From Chthonomonas sp. UBA6659 (GTDB lineage: Bacteria; Armatimonadota; Fimbriimonadia; Fimbriimonadales; Fimbriimonadaceae): a stretch of DNA of 41,504 nt. This document shows, piece after piece, positions 17,679 to 28,567 of the stretch. Made by a program: the position numbers and the translations under genes. The stretch spans positions 9,647 to 51,150 of the forward strand of contig DKKT01000076.1 in the NCBI GenBank assembly GCA_002455425.1, read 5' to 3'. Within the stretch, counting starts at the first letter, position 1. Every line of letters starts with the position of its first letter. The notes below the pieces were generated by a model. It had not been told where the DNA came from and ran no database searches. It worked only from the letters and a program-made list of their open reading frames with translations.

Positions 17679-17813
17679 TTACTTGCCTTCGCCTTCTGTG
17701 GTCTTGCCGGCGGTCGTACCACCGTCGCCCTCACCCTCGGCGGCCTTGTTGCAGCCGGAGACGAAGACACCAAGAGCGGCCACAGCGAGCAGAATCGCGA
17801 TGAGCTTCTTCAT
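17679..17813 (-). CDS. Tiny lipoprotein upstream of prepilin
   Basis: A 44-residue lipoprotein precursor. ATG 17813 has AGGAGGT about 11 bases upstream. The signal peptide ends in VSGC with lipidated Cys21, and the mature peptide is only 24 residues, rich in Gly, Glu, Lys and Thr and therefore disordered. No family is recognisable. It is co-directional with the prepilin that begins 140 bases downstream. Its size and pairing parallel the 74-residue lipoprotein at 2922-3146. Confidence 0.7.
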   Translation of the reverse strand: MKKLIAILLAVAALGVFVSGCNKAAEGEGDGGTTAGKTTEGEGK

Positions 17814-18039
17814 ATCGAAACGACACCTCCTAAGGTTCGTGCGCCCCTTCGGGCGCGCGGGGAATCCCCGATCGGTTATACCTGCCCGAGTCAACCCGGG
17901 TTGCAGGCACTCCTGATGCTCCCATTATGCGATGCCCTCCCCCCGGCTTGGCAAGGGTCCCCGGCGAATTCGCCGAATCACGGCCCAATCTAGGTTCGAG
18001 TGCGACCGCGAGCCGTCGCACTCGGTGTGTCGTCCGAGC

Positions 18040-18060
18040 TATAATCAAGGTTCGCGAACC
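18040..18060 (+). promoter_or_regulatory. TATAAT element with adjacent 12-bp palindrome
   Basis: A perfect -10 hexamer TATAAT (18040-18045) is followed three bases later by the perfect palindrome GGTTCGCGAACC (18049-18060), which would span the transcription start. The ORF ATG is at 18065. No good -35 is present. The palindrome position suits an operator for a repressor or an activator-dependent start. Confidence 0.45.
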
Positions 18061-18064
18061 CTCG

Positions 18065-18439
18065 ATGTGGAACCTTCTGCCCGCCCTGATCCTCTTGATG
18101 CTGCAAGGCACTTGCTGCGGAGAGATGGCGTCGCGCCACACCGATGTTCTTGGCGCTTGGGTCCGCGTTTCCGCGATCGAGTCTGCCGCCCGACAGAGCG
18201 ATCCTGAGGTTCGCGAGGCACTTCGCGCCCTGCTTCGGGCCGGCGGTGACGAATCGATTCCCGGAGGAGTCGACGGCTGGAGTTTCGGCTGGCTGATCCT
18301 GCTGGACCGTGAGCCAGAAGCAACGAAGCCTGATACGGCCAAGACTCCCGAATCGAGTCCGCCCGATCCTCCCTTGCTGCGACCCATCGATGGGTACGCC
18401 TTCTCCGCGCGCTCCCGCGACGGGCCGCTGTTCGGCTGA
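18065..18439 (+). CDS. Small secreted hypothetical protein
   Basis: A 124-residue protein of unknown function. It starts at ATG 18065, 20 bases after TATAAT, with no clear ribosome site. A signal peptide-like segment (LLPALILLMLQGTCC) begins at residue 4; the Cys pair does not match a lipobox well. A mid-region short helix (SDPEVREALRALLRAGG) and a Pro/Asp-rich C-terminus follow. The longer in-frame version from 17927 is rejected because it begins before the promoter. It lies 68 bases upstream of secA on the same strand and may be cotranscribed. Confidence 0.55.
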   Translation: MWNLLPALILLMLQGTCCGEMASRHTDVLGAWVRVSAIESAARQSDPEVREALRALLRAGGDESIPGGVDGWSFGWLILLDREPEATKPDTAKTPESSPPDPPLLRPIDGYAFSARSRDGPLFG

Positions 18440-18507
18440 TCGAATCCGATTCTTGCCGAACCCGCGCGTCCGCTAGGAAGCGCCCAGACCCTGGAGAAGA
18501 CCAAGCC

Positions 18508-21648
<3,141 letters not shown>

Positions 21649-21653
21649 CCGCC

Positions 21654-21687
21654 GAGCGTTGGGCGGCTATGCCGCCCAACGCTCTTT
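21654..21687. terminator. Bidirectional terminator, secA / sigma-GGDEF
   Basis: A perfect 14-bp stem (21654-21667 with 21671-21684) has a 3-base loop and TTT on the plus strand. It begins six bases after the secA stop. The sigma gene's last codons form one arm and its stop codon falls at the loop, so the hairpin is part of that gene's coding end. Confidence 0.85.
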
Positions 21688-22971
21688 CCACGGCGCTGAG
21701 GACGACTGTTCCTCGTGCGCATCGGTGCCGATCGGCTTGGGGTGCGCGCCGGCCAAGAGGTCTCTCGAAGTCTGGACATCGTCCGGAAAGACCGAGTGAC
21801 CCACGAGCGCCTGGACCTTGCCGCCGGGCGTCGGCCGGCTCGTCATCCATTGCTCAAGACGCTGGGAGAGCCTTTGGCGCACGACGGTGACGCTCGGCCC
21901 GGTCGACGGAAGCAGAATCGCGAAGCCGGTTGGACCATACCGACACACGATATCGAGGCGCCGAACCGCTTCCCTGAGGAAGTCGGCCGCGTCCGCGAGG
22001 AAGTCGCGGACACTCTGCTCGCCGTAGAACCCGGCCATCGCCTCAAGACCGTCGAAGCGCAGCAACATCAGCGAGAGAACCCCTTCCTGGCTGGAGGCTC
22101 GGTGCACTTCCTCTTCGAGGCGCGCGAGGAAGTACTCCTCGGTGTAGATCCCGGTTGTCGTATCGAGAACCGTATCGTCGACGGACTCGCTTTGGCGCTT
22201 GAGGAGCCGGTCCTTTTCGTCCTCGCTCGCCAGAATTCGGCGTAGCTTCGTGAGCGAAAGTCGGAGAATGTGAGAGACGTAGTTGCACGAAATGCCAAGC
22301 CGGTGCGCGATCTCGGTCTGGTTGAGTGCTTCGAAGTGGAACATGACGAGGACGTCACGCTCGAGGTCGCGAAGCTGTTGCATGGCGGACTCCAAAACGA
22401 CTCGGTCCTCGACCGACAGTTGCTCCGGGCAGAACGCGGCGGCGTCGAGGCTCTCGGACTCGATCGAGCCCTCGTCGTCCCCGTGGGGGCTCACGTCGAG
22501 CGACGCGATCTTGAGCATCTCCTGGGTTTGAAACACCTCCCGGACGGCAGCGTCGGTCACCTGGAGTTCGGCCGCAATCTCTTGCTCGGTCGGAGTCCGG
22601 CCGAGACGTGACTGGAGCCCGGCTGAAGCCTTGTTCACCTTATGGCGAAGCTCCTGCAACCACGCGGGGTGCCGGATCGTCTGGGATCGATCGCGCAAGT
22701 AGTGCTTGATCTCCCCCGCAACGAGGTGGGTCGCGTAGGTATTGAAGCGAACGCCGGCGTTCGGATCGAATTTGCTCAGCGCGTTCAGGAGGCCTATGAA
22801 GCCGACCTGAACGAGGTCCTCGTGCGGCTCGAGGCCGCTGAACCGACGAGCGGTACGCTCGACCAGCCCAGCATACTGAATCATGATCATGTCCTTCAGG
22901 TCCGTGCGGGGGTTGTCCACGTAACGGTGGACGAGCTCGTCCGGATCCTGATGAGAGGCAGGATAGGCCAT
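21667..22971 (-). CDS. SigB/SigF-type sigma factor fused to degenerate GGDEF
   Basis: A 434-residue protein. ATG 22971 has GGAG seven bases upstream; the 39-codon upstream extension is rejected. The N-terminal half is a group 3 sigma70 factor: region 2 (about 26-97, with EDLVQVGFIGLLNAL at 51-65), region 3 (RTPTEQEIAAELQVT) and region 4 with helix-turn-helix NQTEIAHRLGISCNYVSHI near 217-235. The C-terminal half (about 270-400) aligns with GGDEF domains (DTTTGIYTEEYF, then RYG-x3-FAILLP). The catalytic GGDEF is replaced by GPTGF (346-350), and the first metal-binding Asp of the LDIDHFK motif is Arg (LRFDGLE). The I-site RxxD is retained as Arg337-Asp340 at the same distance as in PleD. It should bind promoters, and perhaps c-di-GMP, but not make it. 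pilC lies upstream on the same strand. Confidence 0.92.
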   Translation of the reverse strand: MAYPASHQDPDELVHRYVDNPRTDLKDMIMIQYAGLVERTARRFSGLEPHEDLVQVGFIGLLNALSKFDPNAGVRFNTYATHLVAGEIKHYLRDRSQTIRHPAWLQELRHKVNKASAGLQSRLGRTPTEQEIAAELQVTDAAVREVFQTQEMLKIASLDVSPHGDDEGSIESESLDAAAFCPEQLSVEDRVVLESAMQQLRDLERDVLVMFHFEALNQTEIAHRLGISCNYVSHILRLSLTKLRRILASEDEKDRLLKRQSESVDDTVLDTTTGIYTEEYFLARLEEEVHRASSQEGVLSLMLLRFDGLEAMAGFYGEQSVRDFLADAADFLREAVRRLDIVCRYGPTGFAILLPSTGPSVTVVRQRLSQRLEQWMTSRPTPGGKVQALVGHSVFPDDVQTSRDLLAGAHPKPIGTDAHEEQSSSAPWKERWAA

Positions 22972-23117
22972 GGGGTCACTCCGTTGAATCCAAGAGACCG
23001 GAATCCTTTCCGGTGTTCGCGCGGCGCCCTTCCATGGCGCGTTGCGAACGAGGGTCGCGTTATGGTCACGGTTCGCGGCGGCAGCCATGCCGACGCGAAC
23101 CGGAGATGAAATCGGGG

Positions 23118-24323
23118 CTAACTCACACTGTTCACCAGCTTGAAGATGGGAGTCATGACGGAAATCGCGATGAAGCCGACGACCACGCCCATGAAGATGA
23201 TGAGCATCGGCTCGATCATCGACGTGAGGCCCTTGACGGTCGATTCGACTTCGGAGTCATAGAAGTCGCCGATCTTGACGAGCATTTCCGAAAGTCGACC
23301 GGACTCTTCGCCGATGTCGATCATCTGGGTGACCATCGTCGGGAAGAGACCACACTGGATCAGCGGCTGCGAGAGCTTGTTGCCTTCACGGATGCTGACG
23401 CGCGTCTGCTCGATCGCTTGGGCGAGGACCACGTTCCCGAGGGTCTCGCCTACGATTTCGAGGCTTCGGAGCATCGGGACGCCGCTGTTGATCAGGGTGC
23501 CGAACGTCCGCGTGAAGCGGGCGATGCTCATTTTGAGTGACAGTTCGCCGACGATCGGGACCTTCAGCTTCATGTAATCCAGCTGGTATCGCCCTTTCGG
23601 CGTCTTGCCCCAGGACTTGAGGCCAAAGAACGCACCCCCGACGAACAGGATGATCACCCACCAGTACTTGTTCATGAAGTCGCCCATCGCGAAGAGGGCG
23701 GCCGTGATCGGCGGGAGCTCCACGTTCATGCCGGTGAAGATCTCCTTGAACTTCGGGAGCACGAAGCTGAAGAGCACGAACAGCATGATCACGGAGAAGA
23801 TGAGGACCAGCACCGGGTACATCATCGCGCCCTTGATCTTGCTCTTGATGTCGGCCTCGTACTCGAGGAAGCCGGCCAGGCGATCGAGAATCGTATCCAG
23901 AATGCCGCCGACTTCGGCGGCGCGAATCATGTTGACGTAGAGCTTGTTGAACGCGATCGGGTGCTTGGCCAGCGCCTCGTTGAGCGTAAGGCCGCCCTTC
24001 ACGTCCGTCGTCACCTGCTCAAGACAGGGCTTGAGGGCAGGGTCCTTGCATTGCGACGTGAGAATCTCGAGGCAGCGCAGGATCGGAATACCGGCGTCGA
24101 TCATCGTCGCGAACTGACGCGAGAAGATGACCAAGCTTTTGGGCTTGGGCTTCTTGGCCCCGAACGAGGCCGCCGACTTGGCTTTCTTCGTCTGCTTGAT
24201 CTCGAGACAGTGCATGGACTGGTCCCGCAAGCGGGCCAGCACCAAGCTCTCGTTGTCGGCCTCCATCACGGCTTTCACCGTGCGGCCGCTCGGATCGATC
24301 GCGGTGTACGCGAAATGGGGCAT
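23118..24323 (-). CDS. pilC/gspF: Type II secretion/type IV pilus inner-membrane protein
   Basis: A 401-residue PilC/GspF platform protein. ATG 24323 has GGAAGG upstream. The N-terminal PHFAYTAIDPSGR segment is the typical family start. Two homologous T2SSF helical domains follow (the first begins with IFSRQFATMIDAGIPILRCL, the second with RFTRTFGTLINSGVPMLRSL), separated by membrane segments near the middle, and a C-terminal transmembrane helix ends the protein. It organises pilin or pseudopilin assembly by the cytoplasmic ATPases. Those ATPases are not in the window. The two prepilins at 2079 and 17538 could be clients. The sigma-GGDEF gene lies 146 bases downstream on the same strand. Confidence 0.94.
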   Translation of the reverse strand: MPHFAYTAIDPSGRTVKAVMEADNESLVLARLRDQSMHCLEIKQTKKAKSAASFGAKKPKPKSLVIFSRQFATMIDAGIPILRCLEILTSQCKDPALKPCLEQVTTDVKGGLTLNEALAKHPIAFNKLYVNMIRAAEVGGILDTILDRLAGFLEYEADIKSKIKGAMMYPVLVLIFSVIMLFVLFSFVLPKFKEIFTGMNVELPPITAALFAMGDFMNKYWWVIILFVGGAFFGLKSWGKTPKGRYQLDYMKLKVPIVGELSLKMSIARFTRTFGTLINSGVPMLRSLEIVGETLGNVVLAQAIEQTRVSIREGNKLSQPLIQCGLFPTMVTQMIDIGEESGRLSEMLVKIGDFYDSEVESTVKGLTSMIEPMLIIFMGVVVGFIAISVMTPIFKLVNSVS

Positions 24324-24418
24324 CCTGCCTTCCTCGAGTCGTGGTTTTCCGCAACGTCCTGTCGCGGATGACATCCCAGATCATCGGCGTTTCATGCCCC
24401 GTCTTCTCGGGGATCGTC

Positions 24419-24440
24419 ACCGGGTTTTCGAAAACCCGGT
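24419..24440. repeat. 22-bp perfect palindrome upstream of pilC
   Basis: A fully self-complementary 22-bp sequence (ACCGGGTTTTC followed by its reverse complement) lies between gdhA and pilC, about 95 bases before the pilC start. It could be an operator, or a hairpin with a small TTCG-type loop in the transcript. Confidence 0.7.
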
Positions 24441-24453
24441 AAATCAGGCAGGA

Positions 24454-24500
24454 GATCCGTCGGGGGTCCTTGGTGCCTGTGCGCAGGACCCCGGCGGATC
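24454..24500 (-). terminator. Long hairpin after gdhA
   Basis: The arms 24454-24470 and 24485-24500 form a roughly 16-bp stem with one bulge and one G-U pair around a 14-base loop. It begins 12 bases after the gdhA stop. There is no strong T-tract; together with the palindrome at 24419-24440 it forms a tandem hairpin between gdhA and pilC. Confidence 0.6.
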
Positions 24501-24512
24501 GCGATCCCAAAC

Positions 24513-25766
24513 TTAGGGGAAGATGCCGCGCATGACGGTCGCGTCGGCGACCCGCTTAACCCCGATGATCATCGCGGCGGTTCGCATGTCGGTCTTGTAG
24601 TGGGCCATGGTGTCCCAGACCTGGCCGAAGGAACGTTGCATGTGACGCTCAAGCTTCTTGTTGACCTCGTCCTCTTCCCAGAAGAAGTTCTGGAGGTCTT
24701 GGACCCACTCGAAGTAGCTGACGATGACGCCGCCGGCGTTGGCGAGGATGTCGGGGACGACAAGAACACCCTTATCGGAGAGGATCGCGTCCGCTCCCGG
24801 AGTGGTCGGTCCGTTCGCACCCTCGACGATGAGCTTCGCCTTGATCTTATCGGCGTTCTCGGCCGTGATTTGAGCGGAGATCGCGCTGGGGAGAAGGATG
24901 TCGCAAGGAAGCTGGAGGAGTTCCTCGTTCGTGACCGGCTGGCACTCCTTGAAGTTCATGATGCCTCCGTCCATGCCGCTGTACTTGTGGTAGAGCTGGT
25001 CGATGGGGAGGCCCTTTTCGTTATAGATCGCGCCGCGGGCATCGCTGACCCCGACCACGATGGCCCCGAGCTTTTCCGCCAGCCATGCGGCGACGGAGCC
25101 GACGTTGCCGAAGCCCTGAACGACGACTTTTGCGCCCTGCAGGTTCATCCCGATCCGCTTGCACGCTTCGGCCGTGGAGACGATCACCCCGCGTCCGGTT
25201 GCCTCGACCCGCCCCTGCGACCCGCCGAGCGGAATCGGCTTCCCGGTGACCACGCCGGGCGTCGTGTAGCCGGACTGCATCGAGATCGTGTCCATGATCC
25301 AGGCCATGACCTGGGGGTTGGTGCCGATATCGGGAGCCGGGATATCGCCGCGCTCGCCGATCACGATGTTGATCTCCGTCGCATAGCGACGGGTCAGTTT
25401 CTCGAGCTCGCGCTTGCTGAGGCTCCGGACGTTGACCTTAACCGAGCCCTTGGCCCCCCCGTAAGGGATGTCGGCGACGGCGCACTTCCAGGTCATCCAC
25501 ATCGCGAGGGCGGTGGTTTCGTGGACGTCGACGTCTTGGTGGTAGCGGATGCCGCCCTTGGTCGGTCCTCGGCTCGTATTGTGCTGGACGCGATAGCCCT
25601 CGAAGACTTCGACTTCGCCGTTGTCGAGGACGACAGGGAAGTGGACGATCAGCTGTCGCTTGGGCTCGGCGAGGACGCGTTGGAGCCCGGAATCGAGGTC
25701 GAGGTGTTTTGCGGCAAGGTCAAGCTGCTGCCGCGCCATTTGAAGGACATCGTAATGTGCGCTCAT
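24513..25766 (-). CDS. gdhA: Glutamate dehydrogenase (Glu/Leu/Phe/Val family)
   Basis: A 417-residue NAD(P)-dependent amino-acid dehydrogenase that interconverts 2-oxoglutarate plus ammonia and glutamate. The substrate-binding segment GPTKGGIRYHQDV, catalytic Lys in MTWKCAVADIPYGGAKG, and Asp in PAPDIGTN are all present. The Rossmann motif is VVQGFGNVGS, and PLGGSQGR precedes it. The length matches hexameric type II GDHs. ATG 25766 (MSAHYD) is chosen by family length; the 180-codon upstream extension runs antisense-free but overlaps mreD and is rejected. The ribosome site is weak. It lies downstream of mreCD, an uncommon neighbourhood. Confidence 0.95.
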   Translation of the reverse strand: MSAHYDVLQMARQQLDLAAKHLDLDSGLQRVLAEPKRQLIVHFPVVLDNGEVEVFEGYRVQHNTSRGPTKGGIRYHQDVDVHETTALAMWMTWKCAVADIPYGGAKGSVKVNVRSLSKRELEKLTRRYATEINIVIGERGDIPAPDIGTNPQVMAWIMDTISMQSGYTTPGVVTGKPIPLGGSQGRVEATGRGVIVSTAEACKRIGMNLQGAKVVVQGFGNVGSVAAWLAEKLGAIVVGVSDARGAIYNEKGLPIDQLYHKYSGMDGGIMNFKECQPVTNEELLQLPCDILLPSAISAQITAENADKIKAKLIVEGANGPTTPGADAILSDKGVLVVPDILANAGGVIVSYFEWVQDLQNFFWEEDEVNKKLERHMQRSFGQVWDTMAHYKTDMRTAAMIIGVKRVADATVMRGIFP

Positions 25767-25834
25767 GAATATGCCTGGTGTGCAAGTTTGGAGCCGGGTT
25801 GCCCAGTCCGTGGCGGCGTGGGCCTGCAGTGAAG

Positions 25835-26332
25835 CTACAGCCTCAAGCCCGCGCCTTCTTTCCCTTTGAAGAGCCTCCTCAGCAACGAGTAGACGGGGAT
25901 CGCGAGAACTCCGTTGTACATCGCCGTGCCTATTGTAGCCCCTAGGAACGGGAGAATCTGGGGGGGCGGGGCGAGGAACATGAGGAGAAGCTGAGATACC
26001 AGGGTCGTGGCAGCGACGATGAGCCCGGCGACGGTCGGCGCGATCCGGATGTCGAGGTCGCTCATCCAGGCGATCCCGAACGCGGGCAGAATGCGACTGA
26101 TCACGTAGGCGGTCAGATTTGCGCCTGCCAGGGCACCCTGGAGGAGACCGGAAAAAAAGCCGGCCCACGCTCCCCCGAGCGGGGTCGAAAGGAGAGCGAT
26201 CGATGCGCCCATCACCATCAGAAAGTCCGGAGGGCAGCCGAAGACCGACAGCTTTGGGGCAAGAGCCTGCTCGAGGGTCGCCATGATCCAGAAACCGAGT
26301 GCGCAAACGACGACACGGAGGGTCGGGCTCAT
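25835..26332 (-). CDS. mreD: Rod shape-determining protein MreD
   Basis: A 165-residue small integral membrane protein with about five transmembrane segments. Its length, hydrophobicity and position immediately downstream of mreC identify it. Family features include the FLMVMGASIALL and GAWAGFFSGLLQGALAG segments. MreD links MreC to the elongasome that inserts lateral-wall peptidoglycan. ATG 26332 begins 5 bases after the mreC stop. A GTG three codons earlier would overlap the mreC stop as GTGA and is an equally possible start. The 256-codon upstream extension overlaps mreC and is rejected. Confidence 0.9.
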   Translation of the reverse strand: MSPTLRVVVCALGFWIMATLEQALAPKLSVFGCPPDFLMVMGASIALLSTPLGGAWAGFFSGLLQGALAGANLTAYVISRILPAFGIAWMSDLDIRIAPTVAGLIVAATTLVSQLLLMFLAPPPQILPFLGATIGTAMYNGVLAIPVYSLLRRLFKGKEGAGLRL

Positions 26333-26337
26333 CGCGT

Positions 26338-27123
26338 TCACTTGAGCACCATCACTTCGCGGATCTGCCCCATCTGGACGTTGGGGAAGACGACCGCACG
26401 CCGAACCCCGAAGTCGGGGTCTTGCTCGACCTGGATGATCTTGCCGATCTCGATCCCGCGGGGGATGGTATCCGAGAGCCCTGACGTGACGACGAGGTCC
26501 CCTACCTGGAGTGGCGTTCGGGTGTCGACGAAGTCCAAGAGGAGTCGGGTCGCGGTCTCGCCTCGGAGGATCCCGGGCTGGGGCGGGTCGCGAAGGGCGA
26601 CGGCGCCTACCTTCTGGATGGGCGAGGTCACGAGCAGCACTTCCGACCGATTCGCTTCCACGACCTGAACGACACCGACGAGGCCGTCCGCAGTGACCAC
26701 GGCGAGGTTGGGCGTCACACCTTGCCGGCTCCCGGTCGAGATCGTGATCTTGTTCTCGTGGGGGAAGTACCGGATGACATCGGCCGCAATCCGTTTGCGG
26801 CCCGGTTCGGGTTGGTAGCCCATCATCTTTCGGAGCTGGTCGATCTTTTGGGTCAGCCGCTTCTCGGTTTCGGTGTACTGGGCAGCGACCCGAGCAAGGT
26901 CGCGAAGCCGCCGGTTCTCGGCGACCAGGGACTGGGAGCGGCCCAGGCCATCGAAGAAGTCGCCGATGTTGTCCCACGCCGCGTCGATCGAATGGGCGAT
27001 CGGGTTGACGACCGTGTGGATTGTACGGCTCACGGGATCGAGGCGCGACTGCGAGCGAGCAGAGTTCTGCCAGCGGCCCAACAGCACGCCGAGCACGCAC
27101 AGCGCGATCAGCGTCACGATCAT
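26338..27123 (-). CDS. mreC: Rod shape-determining protein MreC
   Basis: At least 261 residues: an N-terminal transmembrane segment, a coiled coil (about 60-95, ENRRLRDLARVAAQYTETEK) and the periplasmic double beta-barrel MreC domain (about 105-260, with GSRQGVTPNLAVV and GDLVVTSGLSDTIPRGIEIG). It forms the periplasmic scaffold of the elongasome. ATG 27123 starts directly at the membrane segment and has no good ribosome site. In the same frame a GGAGG at 27158-27162 is followed by ATC at 27153, ten codons upstream, which would give a typical charged cytoplasmic N-terminus. MreB and RodA are not in the window. Confidence 0.93.
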   Translation of the reverse strand: MIVTLIALCVLGVLLGRWQNSARSQSRLDPVSRTIHTVVNPIAHSIDAAWDNIGDFFDGLGRSQSLVAENRRLRDLARVAAQYTETEKRLTQKIDQLRKMMGYQPEPGRKRIAADVIRYFPHENKITISTGSRQGVTPNLAVVTADGLVGVVQVVEANRSEVLLVTSPIQKVGAVALRDPPQPGILRGETATRLLLDFVDTRTPLQVGDLVVTSGLSDTIPRGIEIGKIIQVEQDPDFGVRRAVVFPNVQMGQIREVMVLK

Positions 27124-27300
27124 CTTCGTCGTCGAGGGTGTCGATCTGTTGATGGGGCCTCCGAGCTAAGTCGATTATGCAAGGAGCGACTCAGGCACCG
27201 TTGCCGGGGCCCGCCGCAGGAGCCCCGACAGGTATCCTCTTCCTATCACGAGCTCGGCGTCCACCAAGGACAGCGCCGTCGTTGAAGGAGACCGACCCCC

Positions 27301-28494
27301 ATGAAAAAAACCTACGCCGTGCTGGGCGCGGGCATGCAGGGAACTGCCGCCGCCTATGATCTCGCCAAGTTTGCCGACCCCAAAGTCATCCGAGTCGGTG
27401 ACGTTTCGTTCGACCAAGCCAAGAAGAGTGCATGGCGCGTCAACGACCTGGTTGGTGACGCTCTCTGCGAACCCGCCCAAGTCAACGCGCTCGACCCGAC
27501 GAACCTGGCTAAGTTTCTTGAAGGCGTCGATGTGATCCTGAGTTGCGTTCCCTATTGGATGCACCCGAAGATTGCCAAGGTCGCGATCGAGACAAAAACG
27601 AGCATGGTCGACCTTGGCGGCAACACCGAGATCACGATGCAGACGCTCCACATGGACGAGGCGGCGAAGGCCGCCGGCGTTACCTTGGTTCCCGACTGCG
27701 GACTCGCTCCCGGCCTCGTGAACAACCTCGGCTGCTACCTGATCGAGCACCTCGACCCGATCGAGAGCGTCCGCCTCTACTGCGGTGTCCTCCCCCAGAA
27801 TCCGAAACCGCCGTTCAACTACAAGCTGACCTTCAACGTTGAGGGGCTGGTCACGGAGTACGACTTCCAGGCCGTGATCGTTCGGAATCATGAAATCGCG
27901 CTCGTCGACACGCTCGCCGAACTGGAGGAGCTCCACATCGACGAGCTCGGCCAGATGGAAGCCTTCACGACTTCAGGCGGAACGAGCACAGCCCCATACA
28001 CCTTCAAGGACCGCGTCAACAGCTACGAGTACAAGACGATCCGGTATCCCGGGCACTGTGAACGGATGCGGATCTTCAAGGACTTCGGTTTCTGGCGCGA
28101 GGACGAAGTCGAGGTTGGCGGCAAGAAGATCGTTCCCAAGGACGTGTTCAATCGCGTGTTTGGCGAGTCGCTCGCCAAGTTCGAGGACCGCGATCTCTGC
28201 GCCGTTCGCGCAGTCGGGGTCGGGATGAAGGACGGCAAGCCCACTCGCTTGCAGATCGACATCCTCGATCGCGAGGACGAGACGACCGGCTTCACGTCGA
28301 TGGAGCGCCTCACCGGCTTCTCGCAATCGATTTACGCGATCGAGATCGCCCACGGCAACTTCGCCCCCGGTTGTTTGCGCTACGAAACGGCGATGACGGG
28401 CACGAAGTTCGTCGACGAGATTCAGAAGCGCGGCATCCAGCTCGCTTTCCAGGAGCAGGCCCTCAGCGAGGGGCCGCAGCCCGTCGGCGCGTAG
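27301..28494 (+). CDS. Saccharopine dehydrogenase-family, lysine 6-dehydrogenase-like
   Basis: A 397-residue NAD(P)-dependent dehydrogenase. ATG 27301 has GAAGGAGA about nine bases upstream. The N-terminal Rossmann fold begins AVLGAGMQGTAAAYDL. The catalytic-domain signatures PDCGLAPGLVNNL and TSGGTSTAPYTF, then YEYKTIRYPGHCERM, closely resemble lysine 6-dehydrogenase, which deaminates lysine to piperideine-6-carboxylate. A saccharopine reductase role is the main alternative. It is divergent from mreC and ends before a bidirectional terminator, so it is probably transcribed alone. No other lysine-catabolism gene is visible nearby. Confidence 0.9.
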   Translation: MKKTYAVLGAGMQGTAAAYDLAKFADPKVIRVGDVSFDQAKKSAWRVNDLVGDALCEPAQVNALDPTNLAKFLEGVDVILSCVPYWMHPKIAKVAIETKTSMVDLGGNTEITMQTLHMDEAAKAAGVTLVPDCGLAPGLVNNLGCYLIEHLDPIESVRLYCGVLPQNPKPPFNYKLTFNVEGLVTEYDFQAVIVRNHEIALVDTLAELEELHIDELGQMEAFTTSGGTSTAPYTFKDRVNSYEYKTIRYPGHCERMRIFKDFGFWREDEVEVGGKKIVPKDVFNRVFGESLAKFEDRDLCAVRAVGVGMKDGKPTRLQIDILDREDETTGFTSMERLTGFSQSIYAIEIAHGNFAPGCLRYETAMTGTKFVDEIQKRGIQLAFQEQALSEGPQPVGA

Positions 28495-28513
28495 GCTACG
28501 CTCGGGCAAAGCA

Positions 28514-28545
28514 AAGGGGTCCACGGCATCTGCCGCGGACCCCTT
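28514..28545. terminator. Bidirectional terminator between convergent genes
   Basis: A 9-bp stem (28514-28522 with 28537-28545) extended by inner GGCA/TGCC pairing lies between the convergent lysine-dehydrogenase and DUF4870-like genes. T-rich bases flank it on both sides. Confidence 0.75.
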
Positions 28546-28567
28546 CGTCATCACTTCCTCGGGAGGA

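Noticed and set aside
21667..22971. Active diguanylate cyclase
   Set aside because: GGDEF is GPTGF, and the first metal-binding Asp and the Asn/Asp loop residues are lost.
24600..25832. 410-codon plus-strand ORF antisense to gdhA
   Set aside because: A shadow of gdhA; no domain and no start signal.
27164..27300. Lysine riboswitch upstream of the lysine dehydrogenase-like gene
   Set aside because: The divergent region is too short and shows none of the long multi-helix structure expected.
27175..27936. 253-codon minus-strand ORF overlapping the lysine 6-dehydrogenase-like gene
   Set aside because: The plus-strand frame has strong family signatures and a ribosome site; the minus frame has none.
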